The notes below the pieces were generated by a model that saw only the letters and a program-made list of their open reading frames with translations, searched no databases and was not told the DNA's origin. Shown here piece after piece: positions 8,689 to 16,797 of a stretch of DNA of 64,000 bases. The stretch is taken from contig NZ_JBFONT020000012.1 in NCBI RefSeq assembly GCF_040779325.2, positions 4,749-68,748 of the forward strand. Reading direction: 5' to 3'. How positions within the stretch are numbered: position 1 is the stretch's first letter; every line of letters begins with the position of its first letter. Made by a program: the position numbers and the translations under genes. This DNA comes from Aestuariibius violaceus (GTDB taxonomy: Bacteria; Pseudomonadota; Alphaproteobacteria; Rhodobacterales; Rhodobacteraceae).

Positions 8689-8936
8689 CCCATGCCATTG
8701 AAGTGAACCTTTCTCGGAGGTAACGAAAATCACTTAGCGCTCCAAATAGCTTCGAAACGGATCTTAAACGTCATGCACTGCGCGTTTAGGCTCATAAGGA
8801 ACGCTATGCCGCGTTTGCAGCGGTACTCGCCGAAGCCGCCGTCCATTCGCGACGCAGCGTTCTGCACCAAGGGCTCTTCGCGGCCATCGCAGCTGACGCA
8901 GCATCACCGACTTGCTCAACGAGATCCGCCACCAAA
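8689..8936. other. Gene-free DNA made of repeat-like blocks
   Basis: Begins after the HxlR stop codon and runs into the 108-base repeat. It contains degenerate relatives of the repeat blocks (for example CCGCCGTCCATTCGCGACGC at 8836-8855). The open frames across it appear to be by-products of the repeat sequence. Confidence 0.45.
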
Positions 8937-9044
8937 GACGGCCCAAACCGGTCACTCGAGACCGATCACTCTTTCTGCGCCTGCAACCCGCATAACCGCC
9001 ATTCGCTGCTGGAGCGAAATTCGTGGGCAGTTGAAGGTCGGGAC
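8937..9044 (+). repeat. 108-bp dispersed repeat, copy A
   Basis: The 108 bases from GACGGCCCAAACCGGTCACT to AGTTGAAGGTCGGGAC are identical, as read by eye, to 20585-20692. The core CCATTCGCTGC lies at 8999-9009. A third, partial copy of the first 23 bases is at 55491-55513. It is non-coding and lies between the HxlR gene and a LysE gene. Perfect identity over this length in intergenic DNA implies recent copying or gene conversion. Confidence 0.85.
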
Positions 9045-9130
9045 CGCGGGACGAAGTTGCCATTGGGTTTGATTGGCGGAATGTCAGGTTTCGAGAACTG
9101 CCATGCACAGGCAAGCCCTACTGCAAATCC

Positions 9131-9763
9131 TTAAACAGTGGGGCGTTTGAGAAATAGTCCAGCCACTCCAGAGGCGACCAAGAAACTACCACCAACCCGG
9201 TTCATCCAACGAAGAACTGATAACCGCCGGACAAAGCGGCGCAAGACATCTGTTCCAAATGCAAACGCTAACCCATTCAGCGTTGCTAAGGCTGAAAAGG
9301 TTATCACCAAAATAGTTGCCTGCCATAAATAGCTACTGTCTGGTCCGATGAATTGAGGGATGAAAGCAGCCGAGAAAGCAATGCTCTTTGGGTTAAGTGA
9401 TGTGACGAAGAAACCATCTCGTAGACCGTGCAAAGTCGAGCTGCGCTTCTTTTGAACAGCAATATCTAGGGGTGTCGGTTCAGCAGTGAAGAGCTTGATC
9501 CCGAGATAAATGATATATGCCGCACCGATAAATTTTATGGCAGTAAACGCCGAAGCAGAGGCAGTGAGGATCGCTCCGGCCCCGGCAATCGCAGCAGTTG
9601 ATCCTACGAGTGTGCCAAGCCCTATGCCGATAGCAAGTGGTACTGAGACGTGTCGTCCGTCAGACAGTGATCTAGTGATAACCAGCGCGATTGTTGGGCC
9701 CGGAATTGCGAGAGCGATGGTGCTAGCACTTGTGAAAAGCAGAAATGAAATAGGGTCAATCAT
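9131..9763 (-). CDS. LysE/RhtB family amino-acid exporter
   Basis: A 210-residue membrane protein with the LysE signature AIPGPTIALVITRSL near residues 18-32, AYIIYLGIKLF closing the first half, and GLRDGFFVTSLNPKSIAFSAAF (about 112-133) containing the NPK motif. Length and six hydrophobic segments fit the family. It is a paralogue of the exporters at 7268, 10155 and 24809 but diverged from all of them. It appears to be a single gene, flanked on both sides by repeat-rich DNA. Confidence 0.92.
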   Translation of the reverse strand: MIDPISFLLFTSASTIALAIPGPTIALVITRSLSDGRHVSVPLAIGIGLGTLVGSTAAIAGAGAILTASASAFTAIKFIGAAYIIYLGIKLFTAEPTPLDIAVQKKRSSTLHGLRDGFFVTSLNPKSIAFSAAFIPQFIGPDSSYLWQATILVITFSALATLNGLAFAFGTDVLRRFVRRLSVLRWMNRVGGSFLVASGVAGLFLKRPTV

Positions 9764-10154
9764 TTCTTGATCCTAGAGATTGAACTATAAAGCATCAATC
9801 ACGAATGAGCTGCCGTTCGTTGACTGTGCAGCATCGGTCACAATGGGGCTCTCTACCGCCGTCGGAGGCAGTGCAGAATCTGATCTGTTGGCTCTGCCTC
9901 CTTGGATAATGACGGCCCCTAAGAGACATTCGCCACTTTGCCGCAATGCTGCAGTCGCGCCCGTATAGCCGCCATTCGCTGCAACTGCTAGATATCGGCA
10001 GTGATCAAGGGCGGGACGAAGCACCAATTAGCTGCGGCTGCGCCAAGGGCTGCTTTGAGAATTTGGCAGCGTCAATAACGGTCCTTTCCGCCAGTGCCAG
10101 AAACGGCCGAGTTTTGGCACATTCTGTGGTGCGGAGAAGCTCTGGAGCGACTGA
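9764..10154. repeat. Repeat-rich intergenic region (several mosaic blocks)
   Basis: 391 bases without a credible gene. Blocks shared with other gaps include GGCTCTCTACCGCCGTCGGAGG (9846-9867; compare 54270-54288), GACGGCCCCTAAGAGACATTCG (9909-9930), CCGCCATTCGCTGC (9969-9982), GCGGGACGAAGC (10011-10022) and GCTGCGGCTGCGCCAAGGGCTGC (10030-10052; compare 52406-52428). The modules are in the same orientation as in other copies. Confidence 0.65.
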
Positions 10155-10790
10155 CTAGGGCCGAACTGTGACGCTCCGAAAGACAATCACCAGTCCCATT
10201 GTTCCGATCAGGGCACCGGCAAACCTATCCACACCGGAACGCGCGCGGTCGTAGCGTTTTGCGACCGGCTCGATTGAGGACGTGAGTGCAACAGCACCAT
10301 ACCAACCTGCAGAGATACAGAAGACGATCACAAGCACGAAGAGGCCAGTCAACGTTCCTGTCTGAGGGGGAAGAAACGCAGCAAAGGTCGAGGCGTAGAC
10401 CAGAGCGGCTTTGGGGTTGCTGCCTTGCGTCAAAGCACCCAGACTGACCGCTTGGAACGCGGTCATATTTTGGCTGGTCGCTACGCCATCTTCTGCGGTT
10501 GCATCGGACGCTCTGCGCCAAAAGCGCCACCCGAGGTAGCAAAGATAAGTGCCTCCCGCGATCTTCAGGGCGAGGTAGAGGGATGGCACCTGGGCGAGGA
10601 CAACCAGGAAACCTCCAAGCGCGAGACCAGCGAACGCAATACTGGCCACCGCGACACCGAATGCGGCGAGCAGCCCTTGACGGCGGCTTTTCAGCGCCAT
10701 TCGGCTGACGACGATGAAACTCGGCCCTGGAATGATTGTCCCCGCAAGAATGCTACCACAAACAAGAAGAAGCGCTGTCGTATCACTCAT
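10155..10790 (-). CDS. LysE/RhtB family amino-acid exporter
   Basis: A 211-residue membrane protein: ILAGTIIPGPSFIVVSRMAL at the N-terminus has the PGPS signature, and TYLCYLGWRFWRRA (about 81-94) and GALTQGSNPKAALVYASTF (about 118-136) are the family's conserved segments. Its start codon lies 8 bases inside the end of the EamA gene, so the two exporters form an operon. This suggests that they handle related solutes or act under one signal from the divergent LysR gene. Confidence 0.92.
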   Translation of the reverse strand: MSDTTALLLVCGSILAGTIIPGPSFIVVSRMALKSRRQGLLAAFGVAVASIAFAGLALGGFLVVLAQVPSLYLALKIAGGTYLCYLGWRFWRRASDATAEDGVATSQNMTAFQAVSLGALTQGSNPKAALVYASTFAAFLPPQTGTLTGLFVLVIVFCISAGWYGAVALTSSIEPVAKRYDRARSGVDRFAGALIGTMGLVIVFRSVTVRP

Positions 10791-11673
10791 TCACTTTCAC
10801 CTTTTCTTGGCGTGACACCGGGAGGGCCAAAAGTCCGGCGGCGGCGATGATCAACACGCCAACCAGTCCGATCATGTTGGGGAACTCGGCGAAAAACAAA
10901 CCACCCCAGACCAAGCTGAAAACGAGATAACTGTAATCGAAGGCGGCCACAGTGTTGGGTGGCCCTTTCTGATAGGCGATGGCCGCGCCGACGCTGCCGA
11001 TCAGGATCAGAACGGCGAGTGCTGCAACGGTCGTAAGGAGCTGGAGATCGATCGCTTGCCAAGGGCCGAAGATGAACGATCCATCCTGCCCAGAGAACAG
11101 GCCAAGCATGGCTCCACTAACGATAAAGGTGATGTTCAAGGCGAGAGCCAGGACAAACGGATCATCCTCGCGGCATTTGGCGGAGGTCAGAACCATTGCA
11201 CAGGCGTAGAGAAAGGCCGCCGCGACTGGTAGCAGCGTGCCGAGGGCCACACCCGATGTGTCAGGCCGGATGACAAGTAGAACACCAACAAAGCCCGCCG
11301 CGATGGCAAGGATCGCGCGGCCGGACGGCCATATGCGGCTGACAGCAGCGGCGAGGGCGACGATGAAAAGAGGACCGGTGTAGTAGGCTGCCGCCGCAAG
11401 TGACAGCGGCATGAGCGGCAGCGCCGAATAGTAACTGAGCCACATCAAAACTAGCAGCGTGCTCCGTAGGGTGGCCCAACCGATATTTGTAACGGCAATC
11501 GGACCTTTGCGGCGCGCGAACCACAATAGGACAGGCACGACGATGGACGAGCGGAGGATGAACATCTGCCAGAGCGGCAGCGACAAGCCTGTCGCCTTGA
11601 TGACGGCATCCCCAAGCGAAAGCGCGGCAACGGACAGGATTATAGCGAGGACAGCGATCCTGGCGTTCGACAT
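10783..11673 (-). CDS. EamA/DMT family transporter
   Basis: A 296-residue protein with ten hydrophobic segments in two EamA halves; the second half ends YLVFSLVWGGLFFAEFPNMIGLVGVLIIAAAGL. The DMT superfamily exports amino acids, nucleosides and other metabolites by proton exchange. The gene overlaps the downstream LysE gene by 8 bases and is divergent from a GcvA-type LysR gene 114 bases away, the usual arrangement for LysR control. It is clearly paralogous to the EamA protein at 22321. Confidence 0.9.
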   Translation of the reverse strand: MSNARIAVLAIILSVAALSLGDAVIKATGLSLPLWQMFILRSSIVVPVLLWFARRKGPIAVTNIGWATLRSTLLVLMWLSYYSALPLMPLSLAAAAYYTGPLFIVALAAAVSRIWPSGRAILAIAAGFVGVLLVIRPDTSGVALGTLLPVAAAFLYACAMVLTSAKCREDDPFVLALALNITFIVSGAMLGLFSGQDGSFIFGPWQAIDLQLLTTVAALAVLILIGSVGAAIAYQKGPPNTVAAFDYSYLVFSLVWGGLFFAEFPNMIGLVGVLIIAAAGLLALPVSRQEKVKVNE

Positions 11674-11749
11674 GATTACAGGGTCTCCGACAATGGCTTA
11701 GACAGCGCCGAAGAAGCATGTATCTTCAATCATGAAAAAGGAGTTTTTC

Positions 11750-11765
11750 GCTCATTCGCATGAGC
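11750..11765. promoter_or_regulatory. Palindrome in the divergent EamA/LysR promoter region
   Basis: GCTCAT-TCGC-ATGAGC has 6-base arms and lies 22 bases upstream of the LysR start and 76 bases upstream of the EamA start. It is a candidate LysR-type operator for autoregulation and for control of the EamA-LysE operon. Inferred from position and symmetry only. Confidence 0.4.
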
Positions 11766-11787
11766 CAGAGGAATAGATATTCGTTAG

Positions 11788-12678
11788 ATGGCCCTTCCCC
11801 CGCTAAACCGCCTGAGACCGTTCGAGGCCGCCGCCCGCCTTGAGAGCTTTTCCATGGCCGCTACCGAGCTCGGGATGACCCAGACGGCGGTGAGCAAGCA
11901 GATCGCCGCATTGGAGCGCGAGCTGGGGGTCAGCCTCTTTGAGCGGCGCAACCGGGCGGTGTTCCTGACCGATGCCGGGCGTCGGCTGGGGCGGGTGGTG
12001 AGCGCTGCGCTGTCGGACATCACGGCTGAGCTGGCCGCTTTGCAAGGTCGGCGGCGCTCAGACGAGCTGATCCTGCACTGTCAGCTTTGCGAGGCGTTCT
12101 ACTGGCTGATGCCGCGCCTATCGGGATTCCACGAACGCCATCCAGGCGTCGAGCTGCGCGTCGTCAGCAGCCTTAATCCGCTGACGGAGACCCCCGAAGC
12201 GTTCGACGTGGCTATGCAAACCTCCGGCCGAGCATCGGGATCGGCTCGTCTGGCCTTCACCGCAGCCGACGACATCTTTCCGGTCTGCGCCCCACCGCTC
12301 GTTACTGAGGAAACGCTGCCTCTTGATCCACGAAAGATCGTGTCGTTCCCGCTCCTGGCACACGCCGTCGCACCGCAGGACTGGATGGTCTGGGATGACT
12401 GGTTCACGTCCGTGGGCATCGAGATAGTAAATCGCCCCCGATATCTGTCCTTCGACAGCTACCCCCTCGCCTTACAAGCTGCTGTCGCAGGGCAAGGCAT
12501 CGCACTTGGATGGCGCAGGACCACCGAGGGCATGATCGCCGAAGGCAAGCTCGTTCGGCCGTGCAAAGAGAAAGTCGAGCGTCCAACGGAGATTTCGGTC
12601 TACCGTGGCACATCGCACGAGCCACATCCGAACGCCGGTCAGCTTATCGCATGGCTAGAAGAAGAATTGAGTGCGTGA
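11788..12678 (+). CDS. LysR family regulator (GcvA-like)
   Basis: A 296-residue protein. The N-terminus PPLNRLRPFEAAARLESFSMAATELGMTQTAVSKQIAALERELGVSLF is the LysR helix-turn-helix of the GcvA subgroup. The rest is a periplasmic-binding-protein-like effector domain including FDVAMQTSGR and the closing GQGIALGWRRTTEGMIAEGKLVRPC. It is divergent from the EamA-LysE operon, which it probably activates on an amino-acid-like signal. Confidence 0.93.
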   Translation: MALPPLNRLRPFEAAARLESFSMAATELGMTQTAVSKQIAALERELGVSLFERRNRAVFLTDAGRRLGRVVSAALSDITAELAALQGRRRSDELILHCQLCEAFYWLMPRLSGFHERHPGVELRVVSSLNPLTETPEAFDVAMQTSGRASGSARLAFTAADDIFPVCAPPLVTEETLPLDPRKIVSFPLLAHAVAPQDWMVWDDWFTSVGIEIVNRPRYLSFDSYPLALQAAVAGQGIALGWRRTTEGMIAEGKLVRPCKEKVERPTEISVYRGTSHEPHPNAGQLIAWLEEELSA

Positions 12679-12795
12679 TGGCTACGGCGGCTGAAAAACA
12701 CGCGGCGAAAGTGCTGCTACTTCGTACTGTTTGAATCAAGGCTTGCGCTGATCAAACCGCACCACAGGCCCAGAAAGAAAGAAGAGTTTCCAGAT

Positions 12796-13530
12796 ATGCC
12801 AGCTACACTCCTGCCCGAGCTCACCCCGTGGTTAGTGTGCGCTGTCACGGTCTTTCTCGGAACGGTGGTTCAGCGTTTGTCAGGTGCGGGCTACGGGATG
12901 TTTGCGGCCCCGGTTATGGCGCTGGTGGCCCCGGAATGGCTGCCTGGAACCGTCGTGCTCGTCGGTTTCCTTATCGGCGCAGGCTCGCTTCTGAATGCCC
13001 GTGATGCGGTGCAATGGCGAGATCTGCCGCCAGGCTTCGCGGGTCGCATCCTAGGTGCGAGCATTGCTGCCTACATTGCCGCTGCCGTTGTCGGCACGGA
13101 TGCATTGGCCATCATCGTCGGCTTCGCCGTTCTCTTCGCGGTCGCACTCACCGTTCTCGGTCTGACCGTGCCAATATCGGGAGGATCGCTGTTCGTTGCC
13201 GGTGGCGTCGGAGGCGTTATGGGCACTCTGACGGGTATTGGCGCGCCACCCATGGCGATCCTCTATGCAAATGTCGAAACGCGCTGAGCGGCGGCAACCC
13301 AGAACGCGTTCTACGGGTTTGGCACGCTGGTTGCGATTATCGCCCTTTCCATCGCGGGCGTTCTGTCGCTTCCACAACTTGCGTTCGCGGCATCGCTCGC
13401 ACCACTGGTGCCGCTGGCCCTATGGGTGTCCCGACCTTTGGCGACACGGTTTGAGCGCGGAGCTATTCGTCCCTGGGCACTCGGCCTTGCGACGGTTTCG
13501 GCAGTAGCGCTTTTGGCGCGGACTCTTTGA
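12796..13530 (+). pseudogene. TauE/SafE family permease interrupted by an in-frame TGA
   Basis: The first 163 codons encode TauE/SafE-like membrane segments (for example GTVVQRLSGAGYGMFAAPV and GGVMGTLTGIGAPPMAILYANV). The frame stops at TGA 13285-13287 but continues in the same frame without a break to a second TGA at 13528-13530, giving 81 more residues with membrane helices and a normal end (LATVSAVALLARTL). Full length would be about 244 residues, usual for the family. One C-to-T change in CGA would explain the stop. It is either a recent nonsense mutation, readthrough, or a base-call error. Confidence 0.8.
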
Positions 13531-13763
13531 CTTACGAGTGTTCGAAAACGGTCTTTAACGAAACGGCCTCCAAAGCCTGGCACGACCCGGTCACCGATGA
13601 GTTGGAGCTGTAGCTTCCGCAAGCCGATATTCGTACGCCTTGCAGCATTCGGTAAAAAGGCCTCCAAGCTGCCACAGGAGCGCTTGCAGCATCCTGTGAT
13701 ATGTTGCTTTGGTCAACGTCGGGTTGTCGTTTTGGGAGGGAATGGCGGATCGGAGGATCAGTT

Positions 13764-14396
13764 ATGGAAACACCAAACTTACCTGCAATTCGTGCGCTTC
13801 GCCCAGCCTGGAACAAGGGACGCATTGTCGGTCAGAAGCGACCACTGAAGCCAAAGCATGTTTGGGCAATCCGCGTCCGACTTGAATTGGCCGAGAACCA
13901 TCGCGACCTCGCGTTGTTCAATATGGCCATCGACAGCAAGCTGCGAGGTTGTGATCTCGTTAGGATGAAAGTTGTCGATGTCATGGCGTCCGGTCAAATC
14001 AAGGAACGAGCATCGGTCCTGCAGAGCAAGACACAGAAACCTGTACGCTTCGAGATATCCGAAGGAACAAGAGCGTCTGTCGAGAAGTGGATGGAAGATG
14101 AGCTCATGGTCGGTTCAGAGTATCTTTGGCCAGGCCGCTTCCATGAGCGCCTGCACATCTCGACCCGCCAGTACGCGCGGATCGTTCGCGATTGGGTCAC
14201 ATCGATCGGCCTAGAAGCGACGGCATACGGAACCCATTCAATGCGACGTACCAAGGTTACGCAAATCTACAAGAAGACGGGAAATCTCAGAGCCGTTCAG
14301 CTTCTGCTTGGTCATACCAAGATGGATAGCACGGTCAGGTATCTGGGCGTCGAACTTGAGGATGCATTAGCTATCGCGGAAGCCATTGAAATCTAG
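13764..14396 (+). CDS. Short tyrosine recombinase/integrase
   Basis: A 210-residue protein starting METPNLPAIRALRP with a good ribosome site CGGAGGA before the ATG. Catalytic residues of the tyrosine recombinases are visible: R61 in IDSKLRGCDL, K89, H158 and R161 in GTHSMRRTK, H184 in LLGHTKMDS, and the nucleophile Y193 in VRYLGV. The N-terminal core-binding domain is much shortened compared with phage integrases (about 300-400 residues). Such short integrases are scattered through proteobacterial genomes without obvious partner genes. No att sites could be identified here. Confidence 0.88.
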   Translation: METPNLPAIRALRPAWNKGRIVGQKRPLKPKHVWAIRVRLELAENHRDLALFNMAIDSKLRGCDLVRMKVVDVMASGQIKERASVLQSKTQKPVRFEISEGTRASVEKWMEDELMVGSEYLWPGRFHERLHISTRQYARIVRDWVTSIGLEATAYGTHSMRRTKVTQIYKKTGNLRAVQLLLGHTKMDSTVRYLGVELEDALAIAEAIEI

Positions 14397-14403
14397 AACT
14401 GCG

Positions 14404-14424
14404 GGGCCGCCAAAAAAGCGGCCC
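14404..14424 (+). terminator. Stem-loop just after the integrase gene
   Basis: GGGCCGC (14404-14410) and GCGGCCC (14418-14424) form a perfect 7-bp stem with an A-rich 7-base loop, 8 bases after the integrase stop codon. There is no T-run after it, so it is a weak or Rho-assisted terminator at best. Confidence 0.4.
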
Positions 14425-14462
14425 AATGCGGACCTTCATCCCAGCATCAAGCGCTGTATTGC

Positions 14463-14489
14463 GGCTTCACTACACCGGTCATTCGCTGC
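14463..14489 (+). repeat. Copy of the mosaic repeat core
   Basis: CGGCTTCAC (14462-14470) followed by ACCGGTC and CATTCGCTGC (14479-14489 including the core) matches the GC(A/G)GCTTCACCGAA...CCATTCGCTGC pattern at 34480-34509 and 51692-51720. Non-coding, downstream of the integrase. Confidence 0.55.
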
Positions 14490-14562
14490 GCACGCGAGAA
14501 TTTGCGTGCCTCGATGTCGGTAACAGCAGCCACAAACCTCAAACAAAACTGCCTTACACCAA

Positions 14563-15462
14563 TTAGGACTGAAGGTCCGCTATCCACCGGGAGGTTGCTT
14601 CGGCGAAGTCAGTGACTTGCGGTCGCCAGCCAACAGCTGACTGCAACTTCCGCGCCGACATTTGTTGATCGAGAGTTGGGCCTTTCGCCCACGCACCGTG
14701 CTCCTTCACGGCCTCATCAACCGTACGGGTGATAATTTCTGTTGGAGACCCATAGGCTTTGGAGATAACCGAAGCGACCCTGCCTACGGCGACACCTACT
14801 TCGGCAGCCGCATTGAAATATCCTACAAGGTCAGAGCGTTCTAAAAGGTCGCAATAGCCTCGGGCCAGATCACGGCTCTCGATCAGGGGCCAGCGCGTGG
14901 CCGCACTCCCCCAGATTTCAATGCATTGCCCAGCCTTTGCGGCTGACAAAAAGCGATCGAATACCCCACCATCACGCATGTCATAGACCATTGCCGGATG
15001 GACGACCGCCGTGCGCAGCTTAGGCGCGTCTAGTAGCGCTTGGGCGTGTGTCACCATCCAAGAGAACAAAGGCAGCGGGTCAAATGGTCGGTCTTCCGCC
15101 GCTATGTAGTCGCCGGTTTCACCGTAGAGCCAGCATCCCCCAGTATAGATCAGCCGCGTCGGTTCGGTCCGTGTTTCAGATGCATGAATCACGGCTTTCA
15201 TAGCCTTGGCGTCCACATCTCCCATATCTTCATCAAACGTCGCTGCAGCCTGTATGATCGCATCGGATGAGATAGCCACATCCGCCCAGTGTTCTGGGTC
15301 GGAAAGATCGCCTCTGAACGGTTTCGCCCCAGCAGAGATAAGCAGTTCGTCAGACCTTGCCGAACGGCTCAAAGCCAAGACCTTGTGGTTTCGGCGCACC
15401 AGTTCCGCCACAACAGCAGTTCCAATCGTTCCCGTGCCACCCAAGACAAATACCTGCATCAA
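14563..15462 (-). CDS. NAD-dependent epimerase/dehydratase family protein
   Basis: A 299-residue protein of the extended/atypical SDR class. The N-terminus MQVFVLGGTGTIGTAVVAEL has the GGTGxIG dinucleotide-binding motif, and GGCWLYGE (about 107-114) resembles the active-site YxxxK region only partly, so catalysis is uncertain. Family members reduce or epimerise sugars and aldehydes, or act as NmrA-like redox sensors. A near-perfect MerR-type operator lies 38 bases upstream of its start, and the MerR gene lies just beyond on the same strand. Confidence 0.82.
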   Translation of the reverse strand: MMQVFVLGGTGTIGTAVVAELVRRNHKVLALSRSARSDELLISAGAKPFRGDLSDPEHWADVAISSDAIIQAAATFDEDMGDVDAKAMKAVIHASETRTEPTRLIYTGGCWLYGETGDYIAAEDRPFDPLPLFSWMVTHAQALLDAPKLRTAVVHPAMVYDMRDGGVFDRFLSAAKAGQCIEIWGSAATRWPLIESRDLARGYCDLLERSDLVGYFNAAAEVGVAVGRVASVISKAYGSPTEIITRTVDEAVKEHGAWAKGPTLDQQMSARKLQSAVGWRPQVTDFAEATSRWIADLQS

Positions 15463-15499
15463 TCAACCTCCCAGCCGCATGCAAAACGCATGGCTACAA

Positions 15500-15517
15500 C
15501 CTCAACCAAGGTTGAGG
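15500..15517 (-). promoter_or_regulatory. MerR-type operator upstream of the epimerase-like gene
   Basis: CCTCAACC-AA-GGTTGAGG, with perfect 8-base arms. On the coding strand it is preceded by TTGACC, giving TTGACCTCAA, the same ten bases found at the second operator at 16031. MerR proteins act on operators inside 19-bp promoter spacers; here TTGACC is followed 19 bases later by TAGCCA. Likely activates the epimerase gene. Confidence 0.6.
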
Positions 15518-15610
15518 TCAAGCACCTATGTCGCCAAGGGAGACTTTTGTACTCACCGCGGCATCGGTCAGAATGGGATGGCAACGGCTATTAGAACACG
15601 TGTAAAATGG

Positions 15611-16024
15611 TCAACGCTTCGCCGCGCGCGCTTGCTTCTTTGCGGCGATATGCATCATTTTTTGAAATCTGGAACACTCCAAGTGGCTTGGTTCTGGGCA
15701 TTCTGCGACATGAAGCAGCCCATCTCGGACTTGTTGCAGCATCTGTATTTGGTGATCAATCTCCGCAGCTTTCTCATGCAGCAATTTACGGTCGATGGAG
15801 GCTGAACCATCAGATGAGAAAAATGCTTCAATCTCTGACAGGGAAAAACCCGCCGACCGCCCAAGTGCTACGAGCGCAAGGCGCTGGAAGACAGTCGCGT
15901 CGAACAACCGCCGAAGACCTTTGCGCCCTATCGAGCTGATCAAGGACCGTTCCTCGTAGTACCGAAGGGTTGATGCGGGCAGTCCGGTTCGATGGGAAAG
16001 TTCAACAATATCGATGGTTTTCAT
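15611..16024 (-). CDS. MerR family transcriptional regulator
   Basis: The start is MKTIDIVELSHRTGLPAST (16024), giving 137 residues; a frame open from 16168 would overrun the operator and the divergent gene's start. Residues 1-70 form the MerR winged helix (LRYYEERSLISSIGRKGLRRLF, then FQRLALVALGRSAGFSLSEI), followed by a dimerisation coiled coil and a tail with Cys residues (AECPEPSHLECSRF). The two Cys could sense metal or redox, but this is inference. Operators of matching sequence precede the epimerase and DUF2938 genes. Confidence 0.88.
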   Translation of the reverse strand: MKTIDIVELSHRTGLPASTLRYYEERSLISSIGRKGLRRLFDATVFQRLALVALGRSAGFSLSEIEAFFSSDGSASIDRKLLHEKAAEIDHQIQMLQQVRDGLLHVAECPEPSHLECSRFQKMMHIAAKKQARAAKR

Positions 16025-16030
16025 ACTTGA

Positions 16031-16048
16031 CCTCAAGTCGACTTGAAG
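16031..16048 (+). promoter_or_regulatory. MerR-type operator between merR-like and DUF2938 genes
   Basis: CCTCAAGTCGACTTGAAG is an 18-bp dyad with one mismatched pair, very close to a SoxR box. Preceded by TTGA so that TTGACCTCAA is shared with the operator at 15500. It ends 7 bases from the merR-like start codon on one side and 49 bases from the DUF2938 start on the other, so it can serve autoregulation and activation of the divergent gene. Confidence 0.6.
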
Positions 16049-16097
16049 TGGCAATGTATGTTCCGTCGCCGTTTGGCGCAAGAAATAGGGATGTGAT

Positions 16098-16595
16098 GTG
16101 AATACGGTAGATGTGGCAGTTGCTGTGGTTGTCATCGGCATCGGTGCGACGGCGTTCATGGATGCCATTGCGTGGCTCCAATGGCGATTGCTTAAGATAC
16201 CGAGCTTGAACTACGCCCTGGTTGGAAGGTGGATCATTGGCCTATCGAGGGGTCAATTCTTTCACAACACTATTTTACAATCGCCTCCACAACGCCATGA
16301 ACGAGCCATTGGTTGGCTGGTCCACTACGGTATCGGCATCTACTTTGTTTTCCTGATGCTCGCCCTGATGGGAGCTGACTGGTACATCGCCCCGAATTTG
16401 TTGAATCCGCTTGTGATAAGTCTGCTGAGCCTCTCCGCTCCGTTTTTCATCATGCAGCCTGCATTTGGATTTGGCGTCGCTGCTTCGAAGGTCCCATCGC
16501 CATGGGTTGCAAGGCAACGGAGCCTGCTTGCGCATCTGTCCTTTGGCATCGGAATCTATTGTGCGGGGTCAGTGTGGTCTCAACTGATGCCATAA
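16098..16595 (+). CDS. DUF2938 family membrane protein
   Basis: A 165-residue protein with four hydrophobic segments. GIGATAFMDAIAWLQWRLLKIPSLNYALVGRWI, then a histidine-bearing loop GQFFHNTI, ERAIGWLVHYGIGIYFVFL and the closing RSLLAHLSFGIGIYCAG match DUF2938 as I know it. Function unknown; members often sit beside redox or MerR/MarR regulators. Here it has a MerR-type operator directly upstream. Confidence 0.75.
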   Translation: MNTVDVAVAVVVIGIGATAFMDAIAWLQWRLLKIPSLNYALVGRWIIGLSRGQFFHNTILQSPPQRHERAIGWLVHYGIGIYFVFLMLALMGADWYIAPNLLNPLVISLLSLSAPFFIMQPAFGFGVAASKVPSPWVARQRSLLAHLSFGIGIYCAGSVWSQLMP

Positions 16596-16797
16596 CACTG
16601 CCCAACGCTCCATTTAGCAAACTCCGGGGATGTAATGCAGGTCCGCGCGAAGCGCCGGGCCTATCAGTGGGTGGCCTTCAGGTTGCCCGCCGAAAAGTCA
16701 CCTTGAACCGCCACGACCTGGATCACACCACAGCGCACAAGCGCCCGCTTGCTGACGGCGGCTTCGACCATTTCGGCGGTGTGGCTATTTACCTCCA

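Noticed and set aside
8764..9114. 116-codon minus-strand frame across the 108-bp repeat (and the matching one at 20600-20830)
   Set aside because: The frames arise from the repeat sequence itself, encode no recognisable family and are not conserved in frame between copies, so they are not genes.
16025..16168. Longer start for the MerR-type protein
   Set aside because: It would run through its own operator and into the divergent DUF2938 gene; the MerR fold begins at 16024.
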